Assembly: GCA_949128115.1 (NCBI GenBank)
Contig: OX421966.1
Span: 67,825,416 to 67,889,415 of the forward strand
From: Anaspis maculata
Lineage: Eukaryota; Arthropoda; Insecta; Coleoptera; Scraptiidae
DNA: 64,000 bases
Reading direction: 5' to 3'
This document shows, one piece after another, positions 23,479 through 34,336 of this stretch. Position numbers and translations under genes: made by a program. The stretch's first letter is position 1, and each line of letters opens with the position of its first letter. Under the pieces are notes generated by a model. That model did not search any database. It was not told the origin of the DNA and saw only the letters and a list, made by a program, of their open reading frames with translations.

Positions 23479-25040
23479 ACTTCCTTGACTCAAACGATGT
23501 GTAGTGTTTCTTTTCAATCTCTTGATGGAAAAGCCTTATAAAAAAGTCCCCAGTCTAATGGAAATAGAATGGAAAGCTGGGTCCAGACGCTAAAATTTTG
23601 TACTTAGGTCATTTGAGGCTTGAATATGAGCAATTTCTGCTGGTTTAAAATAAATCTGTGAGTATGTGGCTCATCAACTTGTCTTAGCTTAGATCAACAA
23701 CAAGGAGAAGAGAATCAAACTGCTTGCTGTGGAAAGTGGAAAGGAAAATCGAACATCATCGAAACGTGCAGCCACTTACAAGAACTCAAATAATTGTAGC
23801 TGGACCAGGTCAGATGAGTTCTAGACGTTTGCAGAACAACTCATCAGAGTCTCTGTTCCGTTTTCAGAGAAATTTGACGTGGAGGAAGTAGATTCCATCC
23901 ATCAAGACGTTGCTGCTTCTTCTTGAGACCCTCTGATCGTTAAATGTTTCTGACAGCGGAAAAGTTCAGGGGAATGTTTCCATGTATTGATTCCTTTTGT
24001 TGTTCAACATTTTTGTCAGTTGTTCAGTGGCCCGAACAATATTCGTCTTGTGTTCTAAGGCATGTATAACTTGCCATCAGTGTCTCAACTTCCGTTTTCT
24101 CCCAAGCTTCCTTTGGAAATGATCTAGATAGCAAGAAGGACTTCCTGACCTTGCAGCTGTGAAAGTTGTTGACTATGCCTCTTGTTGTTTACTAAGTGAT
24201 CTGGTCAGAACTTTTACGCTGTCGTCAACATTTTTCTATGGTACTGTTACGAAGCTCGCGACCATCCCGGCTCTTTCTAGAGAAATCTAGATTTCTGCGT
24301 TGCATTTGGGAAGCATCGAGAGACTTCAGCGGTAGGTCACGACACGTCGAGACTTCTGGAGGAGGTGCCGTAGAAGGTACGCGTAAATAACCATAACGTT
24401 CGTTTTTGTCACTTGAAATTCGAATAAAGATTATTATTTTATGAATATCTGTCGCTGAATACTTCAGTAGGTAAGTGTCCAGGTATGTGCTCAGTGGGTC
24501 GTTAACGTAAGGCTATTAATAGTACAATATTTTTTTCAACATTTTTCTAGGCTCTACCATCTGACATTAACTTGAAATCAATCAAAAGAGAGCATATTTC
24601 AAGGAGAAAAACCATAGTGAGCACTAATGGTTTAAGAAGTTCCCAGTCTTAACGGAATTGGAATTGAAAGCTTTATACTTCATTTGGTGTCTGAGAGTCC
24701 TGTGTTCAAAACTGATGATGGCCTTGAGGCTATCAATGGCTTGATCAAAGGGTCTTGGGAATTAGCAGCCACTCTTGATAGTATATGGAAACTTCTTCCT
24801 TCACGCTGACTCCTCTTAAGAACGGAACGAAGACTTGAGTTGTTCTGCAAACGTGATTGACTTGTCATCATCTGTTTTAGCCCAGGTACCATAATTTGAG
24901 TTCTCACTAGTATTTGGTAAAGCTGCGTCACTATAGAAACCAAAACGCGAAGACCAATTGAGGAAAACTTGAACCCGACAATCGGATTAGATAAAATAAT
25001 TCTAAAATTATACAAAATGAATCAAATCCATACGAAAATG
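23479..25040. other. Intergenic between copies A and B; old relics
   Basis: Bases 23520-23580 and 24596-24670 share a diverged phrase (AGTCCCAGTCTAACGGAAT-like) that also recurs near 31340, so the duplicated unit included 3' flank. Two segments in opposite orientation, 23770-23940 (+) and 24740-24960 (-), encode related scraps with RTQI, VxG, QM and RLQNNSS; the family is not recognised. Bases 24244-24480 begin TGTTACGAAGCTCGCGACC and contain CGAATAAAGATTATT, like a solo LTR of a Gypsy element, but its ends are unproven. Confidence 0.45.
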
Positions 25041-25044
25041 ATGA

Positions 25045-25218
25045 TATTATGTCTTCGAGAATCTTATCCAGTACTGACCTTATCACTATTTGATAACTTG
25101 ACCTTGTTCTTCTTGCTTATTTGCTTTTGATTTGTACAAAACAAAACACTACCGAGATACACAGCTGCACATTCGTAAAAAATAACAGGATAAAGATTTT
25201 TTGACAAGCAAAACAACC
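25045..25218 (+). promoter_or_regulatory. Promoter of I-EGF copy B with GATA-type motif cluster
   Basis: The block 25060-25110 contains TCTTATCC, CTTATC and TGATAA within about 40 bases, followed by TTGACCTTGTT; each of these is recognisable in one or more of copies A, C and D. WGATAR is the binding motif of GATA factors, which drive gut, fat-body and haemocyte genes in insects. The leader ends AAAACAACC before ATG, as in copies A and C. No strong TATA box; TAAAAAATAA at about 25176 is a weak candidate. Confidence 0.6.
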
Positions 25219-25866
25219 ATGAGGCTCCTAGTATTGACATCTTGCGTTATATCGTTGATCACTCCCGGAATCGCATGGGCCTCTGATTCGTACGCCTGTC
25301 ACAAACATGGAATACACCGAGATGGAAAGTGCGAATGTGACGCTACATATTCCGGGAAATATTGTGAATGCCATTCACCCGATCAATCGGCAATGGAACC
25401 ATCAAGCTGCATTTCTCATAAATCCACCAGAGTTTGTTCCGGAAGAGGTCTCTGCATTTGCGGACAATGCGTGTGCGACGGAAGACCACACGCTTCAGAG
25501 GTAGGTTTCGTATTTTCATTTTCTTAGCATGGCCTGATTGTCAATTTTTAGGTTATTCGGGGCACGTTCTGCGAATGCGACAATTTTTCTTGTCCTCGCC
25601 ATAGCGGCCTCTTGTGCGGTGGACCGAAAACGGGAAAGTGCGACTGTGGAAGATGTCTTTGTCAACGTGGATGGATAGGAGAAGACTGTTCCTGCTCGTA
25701 TTCCACGGAGCCTTGTTTGAGTCCTGATGGAAGAGGAGTTTGTTCTGGACACGGGACTTGCCAATGCGGAGCATGCCGATGCGAGACCAGTTCAGAAGGG
25801 AACTATCACGGGCAGTTTTGCGAGAACAAAAATTTGATCCTGATGGAAAAAAAGCCGTCACCTTGA
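25219..25866 (+). CDS. I-EGF stalk-like secreted protein, copy B (intact)
   Basis: Exon 1 is 25219-25500 (94 codons) and exon 2 is 25552-25866, joined in phase 0 across a 51-base GT...AG intron; the product is 198 residues. Residues 1-21 are a signal peptide ending IAWA. Then come a shortened I-EGF1 (CHKHG to GKYCEC), I-EGF2 (about residues 52-94, [15 protein letters not shown]), I-EGF3 (about 99-140, [26 protein letters not shown]) and I-EGF4 (about 141-182, [15 protein letters not shown]), ending KKPSP. The predicted mature chain has 28 cysteines. The order and spacing match the stalk of integrin beta subunits, and the exon junction falls just before the FCEC of I-EGF3. The beta-I head, PSI, tail, transmembrane and cytoplasmic parts are absent, so this is not a receptor. 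I chose the ATG at 25219 because copies A and C start at the equivalent place after AACAACC. AATAAA is at 25878-25883. Function is not known; a soluble partner or competitor of integrin or matrix binding is inference. Confidence 0.88.
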
Positions 25867-25883
25867 AGCAATGAAGCAATAAA

Positions 25884-26389
25884 ATAACTAGCTCAAAAGT
25901 TGTGTCATAATATTCATACTGTACTAACTGGTGAAAGCCTTATCAAGCAGTTTCAAGTTTCAACCGTATAATAATAATGGCGAGGAAAGCGGGAAGACTA
26001 AGATCCGACAGTTTTCTTATTCCAGGGCCACCTAAACGGATAGGGAGGCTTGCTTGTGTCCATTGTTTCTCAGTATATGAGATGTTCAATAATGACCCAA
26101 GGATGGTTTTTAAAAAAATATGTCCATATCATCTGGTGAATTCTGAATCTTCCAAGTAGGATCTGTGCGTAGAGTGTATAGAGTGATTTTGGCAATCCAA
26201 GACAGTTTTTTAGTAAATAAAAAAACACATGAGGCGTCAGTGTTTCCAAACGATCAAAGGTAATATCCAAATCATCGAAACGTTGTGGTGAAATTTTGTG
26301 AAATCTCCCTTCCAGAAGCGGAGTACCAAGGAGAGTACCCTGTTATAAATGGTCCATAGAGCCTCTTTCAGACCGGTAGATTTCCCTAT
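25884..26389. other. No gene seen
   Basis: 3' flank of copy B. Short ORFs on both strands overlap and lack motifs. Confidence 0.5.
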
Positions 26390-26740
26390 GAGTATTTATG
26401 GGTGTTCTATGCGTTGGATCAGTATCTATGGGCATGAGTGTAACTATGTACCGGCCTCAGTATGTGAATTTTAACATTGTATTTTCACTCACACGTTCCT
26501 ATACAATGCGATATTTTTTTACTGTAGGTACGCCTATAGATTTCGACTGCCTTAGGTTACCTATGGGATTCTATGGTACTTGGACATTTGCCTCAGCTTT
26601 CTTTGTACGGGGCTCTACAGGTAGTTTTAGATGATATTATTATCCCATACAGCCCTATACAATACGATATTTTTGTGCCGGTATTACCCCTATAGACTCC
26701 CTATAGATTTCTTTATATAGGGCTCTATGTGGTCATTTCG
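26390..26740. repeat. CTATAGG-type interspersed repeat, block 1
   Basis: Repeated phrases built on CTATAGG, ATACAATACGATATTTTT and GGGCTCTA. The ATACAATGCGATATTTTTTT and ATACAATACGATATTTTTGT pair is about 165 bases apart. Related blocks lie at 27345-27715 and 28240-28770. Confidence 0.6.
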
Positions 26741-27344
26741 GGGGGCTTGGGCTATAGTGGCGCCATCGCCAGGGACGCTGTGATACTAGTTTTCTTCTGT
26801 CATTAATTTGGTTTGGCGTTTGCTTTCGCGTGCTCCAGAGTCCAGAGACCACAGTAGGTACATGTGATGTGATGTGTCGTGCATGTCTGTGCCCAGAATA
26901 CTTAGTCCTGGATAACCTGGAATTGTTAGTTGTGCTGTGCCTATTCAAGTGTTTGTTGAAGAATTCTAGTTGGACACTGTAAAATTGAAGATGCCCTTTA
27001 TGACACAATAATCCCAGTTCTGTGATAAGTAAGAGTTTTTCCACTGTCCTACTGGAGCTGTATTTATTGTAAATAATTTTGTTTCAGGCAAAAATTGGCG
27101 TCTACGTCGCATGCTTATCTTACGTTATATTTGATATTTGTAAAGGACAAGATCAGAAAGGTATAATGCCCGACCCATCGTACCAATCGAAAACGTTCGA
27201 AAGTTTGATTTTCCAAATTAAATCCAACTAAAAAGTACCTTGTCAGGTACGGCGACGAGGAAGATTGGTGGGAAGCAACAATTGTGCATGTGGGAGGTAA
27301 TTATTTTACATGATATACCAAGATTGTTATTGTTTTATAAGTTA
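26741..27344. other. No gene seen
   Basis: Spacer between repeat blocks. The 103-codon - strand ORF at 26733-27044 has no recognisable motif. Confidence 0.45.
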
Positions 27345-27715
27345 TTGATGTATATAGGGCTGTATGGCGGCCAACACAGACTCAAATATGCCACCTATAG
27401 CCCCATAGAAACTGTTAAGGTTTTTATAGAGTCAATACAACTAGATGGACATGCCACTATACAGCTCTATAGGAAGTGTACAGGGCTGTATGGGTGTCAC
27501 TATAGAACACTATAGAAAGTCTATAGGAGTGGATGGGGTCAGCGCAGATGTGAATATTCCACCAAATAGCCCCATAGAAACTGTAAAGGGCTGTATAGGA
27601 TCAATACAACTTGATAGATATGCCACTATACAGTCTCATAGGAAGTGTACAGGGATGAATGGGGCCATTACAGACATATGAATATACCACCATACGTTCT
27701 ATTAGGAGGTATTAG
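27345..27715. repeat. CTATAGG-type interspersed repeat, block 2
   Basis: Two clear units about 166 bases apart: CCCCATAGAAACTGTTAAGG at about 27402 and CCCCATAGAAACTGTAAAGG at about 27568, each followed by GCCACTATACAG and ATAGGAAGTGTACAGGG. ORFs here are shadows. Confidence 0.75.
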
Positions 27716-28200
27716 AGTTGTACTTTGACCGGTCAAATACGAATTTGACTATTGATCGGTCAAATGACGGTCAAATAGGTCAAATAAGAACAAACGTACC
27801 CGTCATGTGTTATGTGTATGAAGCCTCGTATGAAGCCTAAACTCATAGTACAACCCTAATTTTATTATCAAAATTTATCATATTTCGAGCAACAACGTTT
27901 TATTGGCAATTTATAGGAGTTTTATCTACTATTTCTAGTAAAAAATTAAACAAAAATCCACTATTTCAATTAAGAAGACAAACATTATTAAAAAAAACTC
28001 GAAAAAGTGAGAAGTAAACCTACTTAAGTCCTACTATAAGTAAAAAATTACATTTATCAGATAAATTTTTAATATTTTAACTGAATAGATCCGATATTAT
28101 CAATTATCATATATTAGAAGAAAAATTTAGTCAATTGACCGAGCGAGGTATTTGACCGCAGTCAATTGACTGGTTGATACCTATAATGCAGCGAGGATTC
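27716..28200. repeat. Probable MITE with GGTCAAAT-rich ends
   Basis: The left end has TTTGACCGGTCAAATACG and several GGTCAAAT copies; the right end has GTCAATTGACCGAGCGAGG and TTTGACCGCAGTCAATTGAC. The interior is very AT-rich with no coding region. The inverted relation is imperfect and no target duplication was fixed. Confidence 0.5.
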
Positions 28201-28239
28201 GTAACGGTTTTTTCAAACTGACCGGGTGGGGGAATATTT

Positions 28240-28770
28240 TTGATCGGGTCCCTCACCTATAAAAATTTTATAGGGTCCTATGTTGATTTTCTACCATTAA
28301 GCTCCATAGGAAGTGTAAAGGTTTCTATGGGCATCAGCCGATTTGGTATATATTTACCATACAGACCCGTAGTGAGTGTACAGGGCTTTATGGGACAGCG
28401 AACGGGTATGGGGTATATTTTTTATGGGGTCCCTGACCTATAGAAATTTCATAGGGTCCTATGCGTTTCTCTACCATTAGGCTCTATAGAAAGTGTAAAG
28501 GATTCTATGGAAATCAGCACAATTTGGTTCAATTACCATACAGACCCGTAGTGAGTGTACAGGGCCTTGTGGGGGTCAGCACCAACTTTTGTATAGCCCA
28601 CTGTAGAGCCCGGTAGAATTTATCGGGGCTTTATATACGCCCTATGGTGTTTGTATGGGAACAATTATTTGAAATATCTACAGGGCCCTACAGGGTTCTA
28701 TATGTGTATTTGTCGCATGCACATGCCCTGTTGGGCCCTGTACACTTTTTAAATATTCTCTATGGGACAT
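28240..28770. repeat. CTATAGG-type interspersed repeat, block 3
   Basis: Two units about 181 bases apart, each starting GGGTCCCTxACCTATA and containing CATACAGACCCGTAGTGAGT and TACAGGGC. Related to the two earlier blocks by the CTATAGG and TACAGGG phrases. Confidence 0.75.
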
Positions 28771-29280
28771 TTACAACAGAGTAAGGTCTTTTGCATTAAC
28801 TGTGCAAATTCCAGGAAAAATCTTTCGAAAACGTATATCGATGTCCTGGTCTGATTTTGGAGAAGTAAAAAACGGCTCGCATTCGGAAGGACTGATTTCC
28901 AGACCAATATCTTTCGATTTTGAAATCAGCAATTCGAGGTTTTTGATTACTGAGTCTCCACATCGCCCTTGAACACCGTCATCCAGGTGAAATAGATTTA
29001 TATGAGAATCTAGATATAAGACAATCGGGTGAATCACCAAGACTGAAAACCACAGGTCCTGTGGGATCTCCCTGTAGGCAGCCTACTTGAGATGATATCG
29101 TTTCATCACCAAAGAGAAGAAGTGACGGGGAAGAATAACCTTGCATGAGAAACGATAAACTGGAGGAAATTTTTCTTGAACTTCTCGTAGCATGGAGTCT
29201 CTTTCTACGAAATTGAATGCGTTTTTATAATCGATTTCGACCAGAACACTCATCTGAGAAAATATGGTTAATAACTGCTC
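28771..29280 (-). pseudogene. Non-LTR retrotransposon RT fragment
   Basis: The - strand reads VLVEIDYKNAFNFVERDSML, then after a frame change GDETISSQVGCLQGDPTGPV, then VFSLVIHP, and FHLDDGVQG. These correspond to RT motif 3 (the IDxxNAFN block), motif 4 (QGDPxGP) and the catalytic box (LDD). The last 89 codons (28771-29040) continue to KNLELLISKSKDIGLEISPS. The fragment at 35860-36110 could be an upstream part of the same lineage. Truncated at both ends. Confidence 0.82.
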
Positions 29281-29339
29281 TTGAAGAGAATATTAAGACG
29301 TTATTTCATGAAAAAAAATTGATTGTTGCTAATGGTTAG

Positions 29340-29990
29340 CGTAATATAAGAACAATTATTGATCGAAGGACAATTTTCCCAAGATGATGGCTTGAGCGCA
29401 ACAGGTAGAGGTGGGGACTTCCAGTATGTTTATCAGTATACCTTAGCGATACTCTGTCAAATTTCCAAAACTCCGACAGCTTTTTCACTTCACTTTTCCC
29501 CATTTGACTGGCTCAACTTTGTAAAGTCAAGTTTGAGGACTTATAACTTTCAAATAAATCAAACAATCCTGATCTTTTTTTGTGCTGCCATAACCGAAAA
29601 TGACAATACACGCTCGCTGTCCTGCACTGTAATATTCAGAAAAAGATCAAGAGCGGCAAAGTAAAAAGTACACGTGAAAAATAAACTAACCTTGCAAAAT
29701 CATGCAGAATTCAAGAGAGACCACGTTTCCAATGTAATATCTTGAAATTTTTGGTTTGAATCAGTTGAAATCATGAATAATCATTTTCAAAATTGAGATT
29801 CTAGGGTCATTTTTCTAATAGCTGTTGGCACAATTGCAGAATGATTTCTGACGTTTTTCCGGTTTTCGGCGCTAGTAACATAAAATACTATTTCAGCAGT
29901 GTGGAGGCTGTATTTTTGTCATCAAGTATGCTGTACTACTTTCGTATATTTTGTATCAATATTGTTTGTTATACAGGGTGGATTTGATCA
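29340..29990. repeat. Interspersed repeat, inverted copy of 1985-2340 family
   Basis: Matches 1985-2340 in reverse orientation over long stretches, for example TGATCGAAGGAC, CCCCATTTGACTGG and the TATACAGGGTGGATTTGATC block near 29972. The 101-codon ORF at 29359-29664 runs through repeat sequence and is not called. Confidence 0.7.
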
Positions 29991-30499
29991 TTTTGATTTG
30001 ATCCGAAGCCTAAAAGCTTTTGGTATACTATGATCTGGGATTTGGGCATGTGAAAAATTATTCTTGAAGATAAAATTCACCTACAAGTTCAACAACCAAG
30101 TGAATATAATGTAGTAAACCAAACTATAGATTGTTCATACTCACGTTAACATAATTTTTTTATCAATAAAACTGTGTTTCACCGAGATCTTATCGATTTT
30201 TTGCTAAATTGATCAATTTTGTTCGATATTGTCAGCTGTGAGCTGTACCCAAGTCCCGTCACAGGTGCTTCTGACTCTGACAGCTGTCAACAACTTCTTT
30301 TCATTTTTTATTTAATCATATTTTCCGTCTCTAATGTTAAGTCCAATCTTCATTTTGCTGTGCTATTAATGTCCGGTGTGAAATTCAGGTTGGTGATTAC
30401 GACACAAGGCTGCGTCTTGTGGACCTAACCGATGAACTCGGCGATAAACTCCAGCTTTGTTTATTAGGATTTTTCCTCGATTTTATAAAGTTAGGTAGA
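29991..30499. other. No gene seen
   Basis: Upstream flank of copy C. The 69-codon ORF at 30219-30428 has no recognisable motif. Confidence 0.45.
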
Positions 30500-30671
30500 A
30501 ATTATATTTTTTCGGAATTTTTACCCAATACTGACCGTTATTATTACTTGATAATTTGACCCCGTTGCCCTCGCTCACTTGGGCGACCTTAATTCTTGAT
30601 TCGTACAAAAAAAAAGCCACACATTTCCCCAATATAATCGCATCCACATTTGCTCGCCCGACAAAACAACC
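30500..30671 (+). promoter_or_regulatory. Promoter of I-EGF copy C
   Basis: Shares with copy B the phrases CCAATACTGACCGTTAT, TTGATAATTTGACC and TTCGTACAAAA, and with copy A the run TTTGCTCGCC, GACAAAACAACC before ATG. TATAAT at 30633-30638 is a plausible TATA box about 39 bases before the ATG. One TGATAA GATA-type site is conserved. Confidence 0.6.
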
Positions 30672-31238
30672 ATGGAGCTTCCAGTGTTCACATCATGCAT
30701 TCTGCTGTTAATCACTGCCGGAATGGCTCAGAACCTTGGTCCAGAGAACTGTTACCAACATGGAAAAGTCCAAGATGGAAAATGCGTGTGTGACGCTCCA
30801 GTCTACTTCGGTGAATATTGCGAATGCCATCGACCCGAACTGGCCGTAGTAACAGGACCACCACCATCGCACTGCCATTCTCCCAAATCCACCGAGGTTT
30901 GTTCAGGACATGGTGAGTGCCCTTGTGGAGTGTGCATTTGCGAACGAAGACCACACCCTTCGGAGGTACGTTTTGTATTAGTGTTAGTCTATTTTCTGCA
31001 ACATAGCAACAGGGGAGAGTTGGGTGAAACGGAATGACATGGTAAAAATGAAATATCTTTTCAGTCATATTACGGCCGGTATTGCGAATGCGACAATTTC
31101 ACTTGCCCTCGCCATGATGGCCTCTTGTGCAGTGGACCTGAAAAGGGTGAATGCAACTGTGGAAAATGTCAATGTAGTCCTGGATGGACAGGAGAAGATT
31201 GTTCAAAGGAAAGTTCTGTGACAGCAAGACTTGGATAA
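30672..31238 (+). CDS. I-EGF stalk-like secreted protein, copy C (three-module form)
   Basis: Exon 1 is 30672-30965 (98 codons) and exon 2 is 31065-31238, phase 0, with a 99-base intron (GAG|GTACGT ... TTTTCAG). The product is 155 residues: signal peptide ([16 protein letters not shown]...), partial I-EGF1, I-EGF2 with [14 protein letters not shown], and I-EGF3 with [12 protein letters not shown] and CNCGKCQC, ending [15 protein letters not shown]. Compared with copy B, a deletion joins the end of I-EGF3 to the end of I-EGF4 out of frame, giving a new short tail and removing the fourth module. The mature chain has 20 cysteines, an even number, so the three remaining modules could still fold. 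AATAAA is at 31278-31283. It may be a functional short form or an early pseudogene. Confidence 0.82.
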
Positions 31239-31289
31239 AGAAGAAACAAATCTGCTATTTTGAAAAGGTTATACCGTAATAAAATTATT

Positions 31290-32335
31290 CCAGCTTCACA
31301 GGTTTTGTTATTCCTCCTTCAATTTTTGACGACAGCATCATCGAAAAGATCTCAGTGTAAACGGAAACTGAATGATGATCTGACAATATGTCAAGTGGGC
31401 AATTCTAACTGCTAGAAGCACAGTTATGCGAAGCCATCTTGCGCTACGCCTTTTGGAATGATATTGAGGATTTCTCCAGATCAAATCACTGAAGCCACAT
31501 CCGAACAAAAATATTTCACGATGACCAAAAACTGTCGTGTTCCAAGAATCAGCAATCAGGTCCCTTAGACCTTTTGCGGAGATTCTTTCTTCCAGAATAT
31601 TTCCACATTAAGAGAGCTTGGGGCTGATCTTCTTCTTCCCAGATCTTTTTCGAAGCTTTTCAAACTACCCAGTGAAGTTTCAAGCAAAATTTAACCAATA
31701 ACCTCACTTCAATCTGCGATTGGAGGTGGAGACGGATTGTATGACTTTGAGGGAACTTTCACTGACTGTCGACGATTCTGAAGGATCGTTTTCTTGGGCT
31801 TGAGCGAAATGAGACGACACCGTTAAAAAAAGTCCAGTGTCATTTTGAAGGGGAATTCGGTTGTGAATTCGAATGAGCTTTCGCCAAATTTTTGTGTTTC
31901 TGGGAGAGAGTAGGGCTCCTCAATTGTGTAACAGTTTTCTCGGTTTTGAGAAAAATTCCGTCTAGCTTCTGGAATGAGCAGATCGCGAGGAAAAATGAGG
32001 ATTTAATATTGAGTGGCTACCTTTTTCATTCTGAGAATTTTGAGAAACATTTTTGTATTTAGTTTTAAGAAAACTGCATGATATTATAGGAATGAGGAAA
32101 ATTACAACTCTTGGATTCAATGACAGTCTTTCTCAGCTCTAGGGATTTTCAGGTAGGTAATATTTTTCCAGGTTCAGCACTTCAGCCGTCTACTACTATT
32201 ACTACTAGCTATATACCTATTTTTGATTCATACAACATAAGTATGTATGGTTCTCGTAAGCTAATCTCGAGCCTTGCAGATAAAGTTCATTTATTGTTCA
32301 CTTACAGTTCCTTTCCAATTTGGTATAATTAGGTG
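31290..32335. other. No gene seen
   Basis: Intergenic between copies C and D. A diverged piece near 31330-31380 resembles the 3' flank of copy A. No coding region is supported. Confidence 0.5.
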
Positions 32336-32339
32336 AATA

Positions 32340-32850
32340 AATTCTGTTTGCTCGAAAATCTTATCCAGTACTGACCTGCTTGATACTATGACCTTGTTGT
32401 TGCCTTATTTATTCTTGTTTTGGATGTTTCACAAGAAAAATATTAGCGGTTACGAGCTACACTAAGGTGACCAACCGTCCTGATTTGGTAAGGACAGGTT
32501 CAGATTCTTACACCTTTGTCCTGTTCCACGTTCATGTACTGATTTGTCCTGGTTTCAGGCAGAATCCTGCCGCGAAAATATCAAGCGATTCACCACTTCA
32601 CCCCTCTCCCACATCATCACCCTATACCACTTCCCTCCCACAAATTTGCGTTCCCGTGCCTATAACACTAAATACAAAGAAACTACTAATCACACAAAAA
32701 CTTGTGTGAGTCCCGATGGAGGTGAAGTTTGCTCTGGACACGGGATATGCAAGTGCGGAGCATGCCAGGGCGACGTCAATTCGGACGGAAGCTATCACGG
32801 AAAGTTTAGTGAAAGCAAAAATTTGATAATGATGGAAAAAAACCCGTGAG
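32340..32850 (+). pseudogene. I-EGF family copy D, promoter plus decayed last module
   Basis: Bases 32360-32420 match the promoter of copy B closely (AATCTTATCCAGTACTGACC, then TTGATACTATGACCTTGTT). A foreign segment starting near 32466 (GACCAACCGTCCTGATTTGG) follows, and at about 32700 the reading frame resumes with [19 protein letters not shown], then GACQG and SYHGKF, the I-EGF4 part of exon 2. Two conserved cysteines are lost (CxC to CQG, FCE to FSE). Exon 1, the signal peptide and modules 1-3 are gone. The frame ends MEKNP at 32849. Not expected to give a folded product. Confidence 0.82.
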
Positions 32851-34334
32851 CCTAAAGAGGTTATATCATATTATTCCTTGAATCTCGTTACAATATACAT
32901 ATATTGTACACTTACACCCGTGAAAAAAAAAATCTATTAGTCCTAAATAATTTGTATCTTTAGTTCGAGTCGGAACAGAAAAACAGAACATCTCCTACAA
33001 AATAGAATGCATTCTAGAGCAATATTCTTTTGAGGGATGTTTGTAACCGAGCCAGGGACAGATTCCTCGGGAAAGTTGGCAGTTTATCGCAATTAAATGA
33101 CTAAGGCTCCAAAATTGTGTAGTACTCCTCCTTTCTCCTTTTTCCAATCAACTACCTATCAATTCCTGAAATAAAGTGAAATAGTTTCTTGAAATCCTGA
33201 TAACGATGAGAAAAAGTGAACTTTATTTCCGCAACATGCGAGTTCTCTCTTTCCATCCTTATCTCCTAACTTTTCGCAAAATAAAGAAGACGTTCTATTC
33301 AGGTTGAGAAAATAGGGGAAAAGGTTTTGATCGAGACAGAGTCAAAATTTCTGCACAAAATTGAGACGGAGCTCGCTCAAATGTGTACTAAAATTATTTA
33401 TGAAATTGAATCTGGGAAGATGAATCTTTGCTTTCGCAAAATAGATTCAGTTCTGTTTTCACAAGTACATATAATAGATCATTATCTTCAAGTATAGGCA
33501 ACAAGAAGGAAGCTCTTGCTTCCTCCACCTTCCCCGAATCATAGAAAAAATCTAGGCTGGGTAATGGCTTATCTACAAGACCGGCCCTGACAATTGCGTT
33601 GTGAAATGGACAGACGGCTATCTTGGGCAAATCCTGAACGAACTTTCAGGAACAGTTTCCCAACTGATCTTGAGATCTTGGAAAATTTAGCATTTGAGTG
33701 GGCCAAGTCTCCTCCAACACACCTTTTGCTCAACTCCCAGAAAAAAAAGTTGCGGCTATTGCACTTCTTCGCGTAATGGTACAATATAAATTCAAAAAGT
33801 GATATTAGTGAGTTGACTGACGGATCCTCCCACCCTTGAACGCTGACAGGGCCCTTGTAGATTTCTTCTCTGAATTTGTGTCCGGAATATCTTCCGTTTT
33901 ACAAGCATTCACCTTTCGTTCATTCCATGCAAGCGCTGTGAGTCCGTATTATGCGTTCAATGTTTGAAATTGCGGATTAATCGTAGTCACGGCACCATTC
34001 CAGGGTTTCACGTCCGATGGTTCTTCATCCAACACGGGCATTCCAGTCAATGCTAATCAAACAGCAAGTTTGCCGATCGGACGCCTTGAACTACCCACAA
34101 AAGGCTCTAGGAATTTTTTTTTCAACTTCCAACCTACTGAGTGACCCGCATCAACGTTAACTACTCAGTGGGGTTACTGACAGGCCATTCTGATTCAAAC
34201 TCTCGTTGAACATGTTATGCACATTTGAATTGCGACAGTCTTCAACGATGAAGTGCTTTGAGCAAATACGGATATTCAAAACTGCTGTACCTTTAGGAGT
34301 CCTGCAAATGTTCAATCACATTTCATGTGTTGTA
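32851..34334. other. No gene supported
   Basis: About 1.5 kb without recognised genes. ORFs of 60-78 codons around 33394-33784 overlap on both strands and show no family motif. Confidence 0.45.
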
Positions 34335-34336
34335 TA

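Noticed and set aside
24244..24480. Solo Gypsy LTR
   Set aside because: TGTTACGA start and AATAAA are suggestive, but no end or target duplication could be fixed, so it is mentioned only within the intergenic entry.
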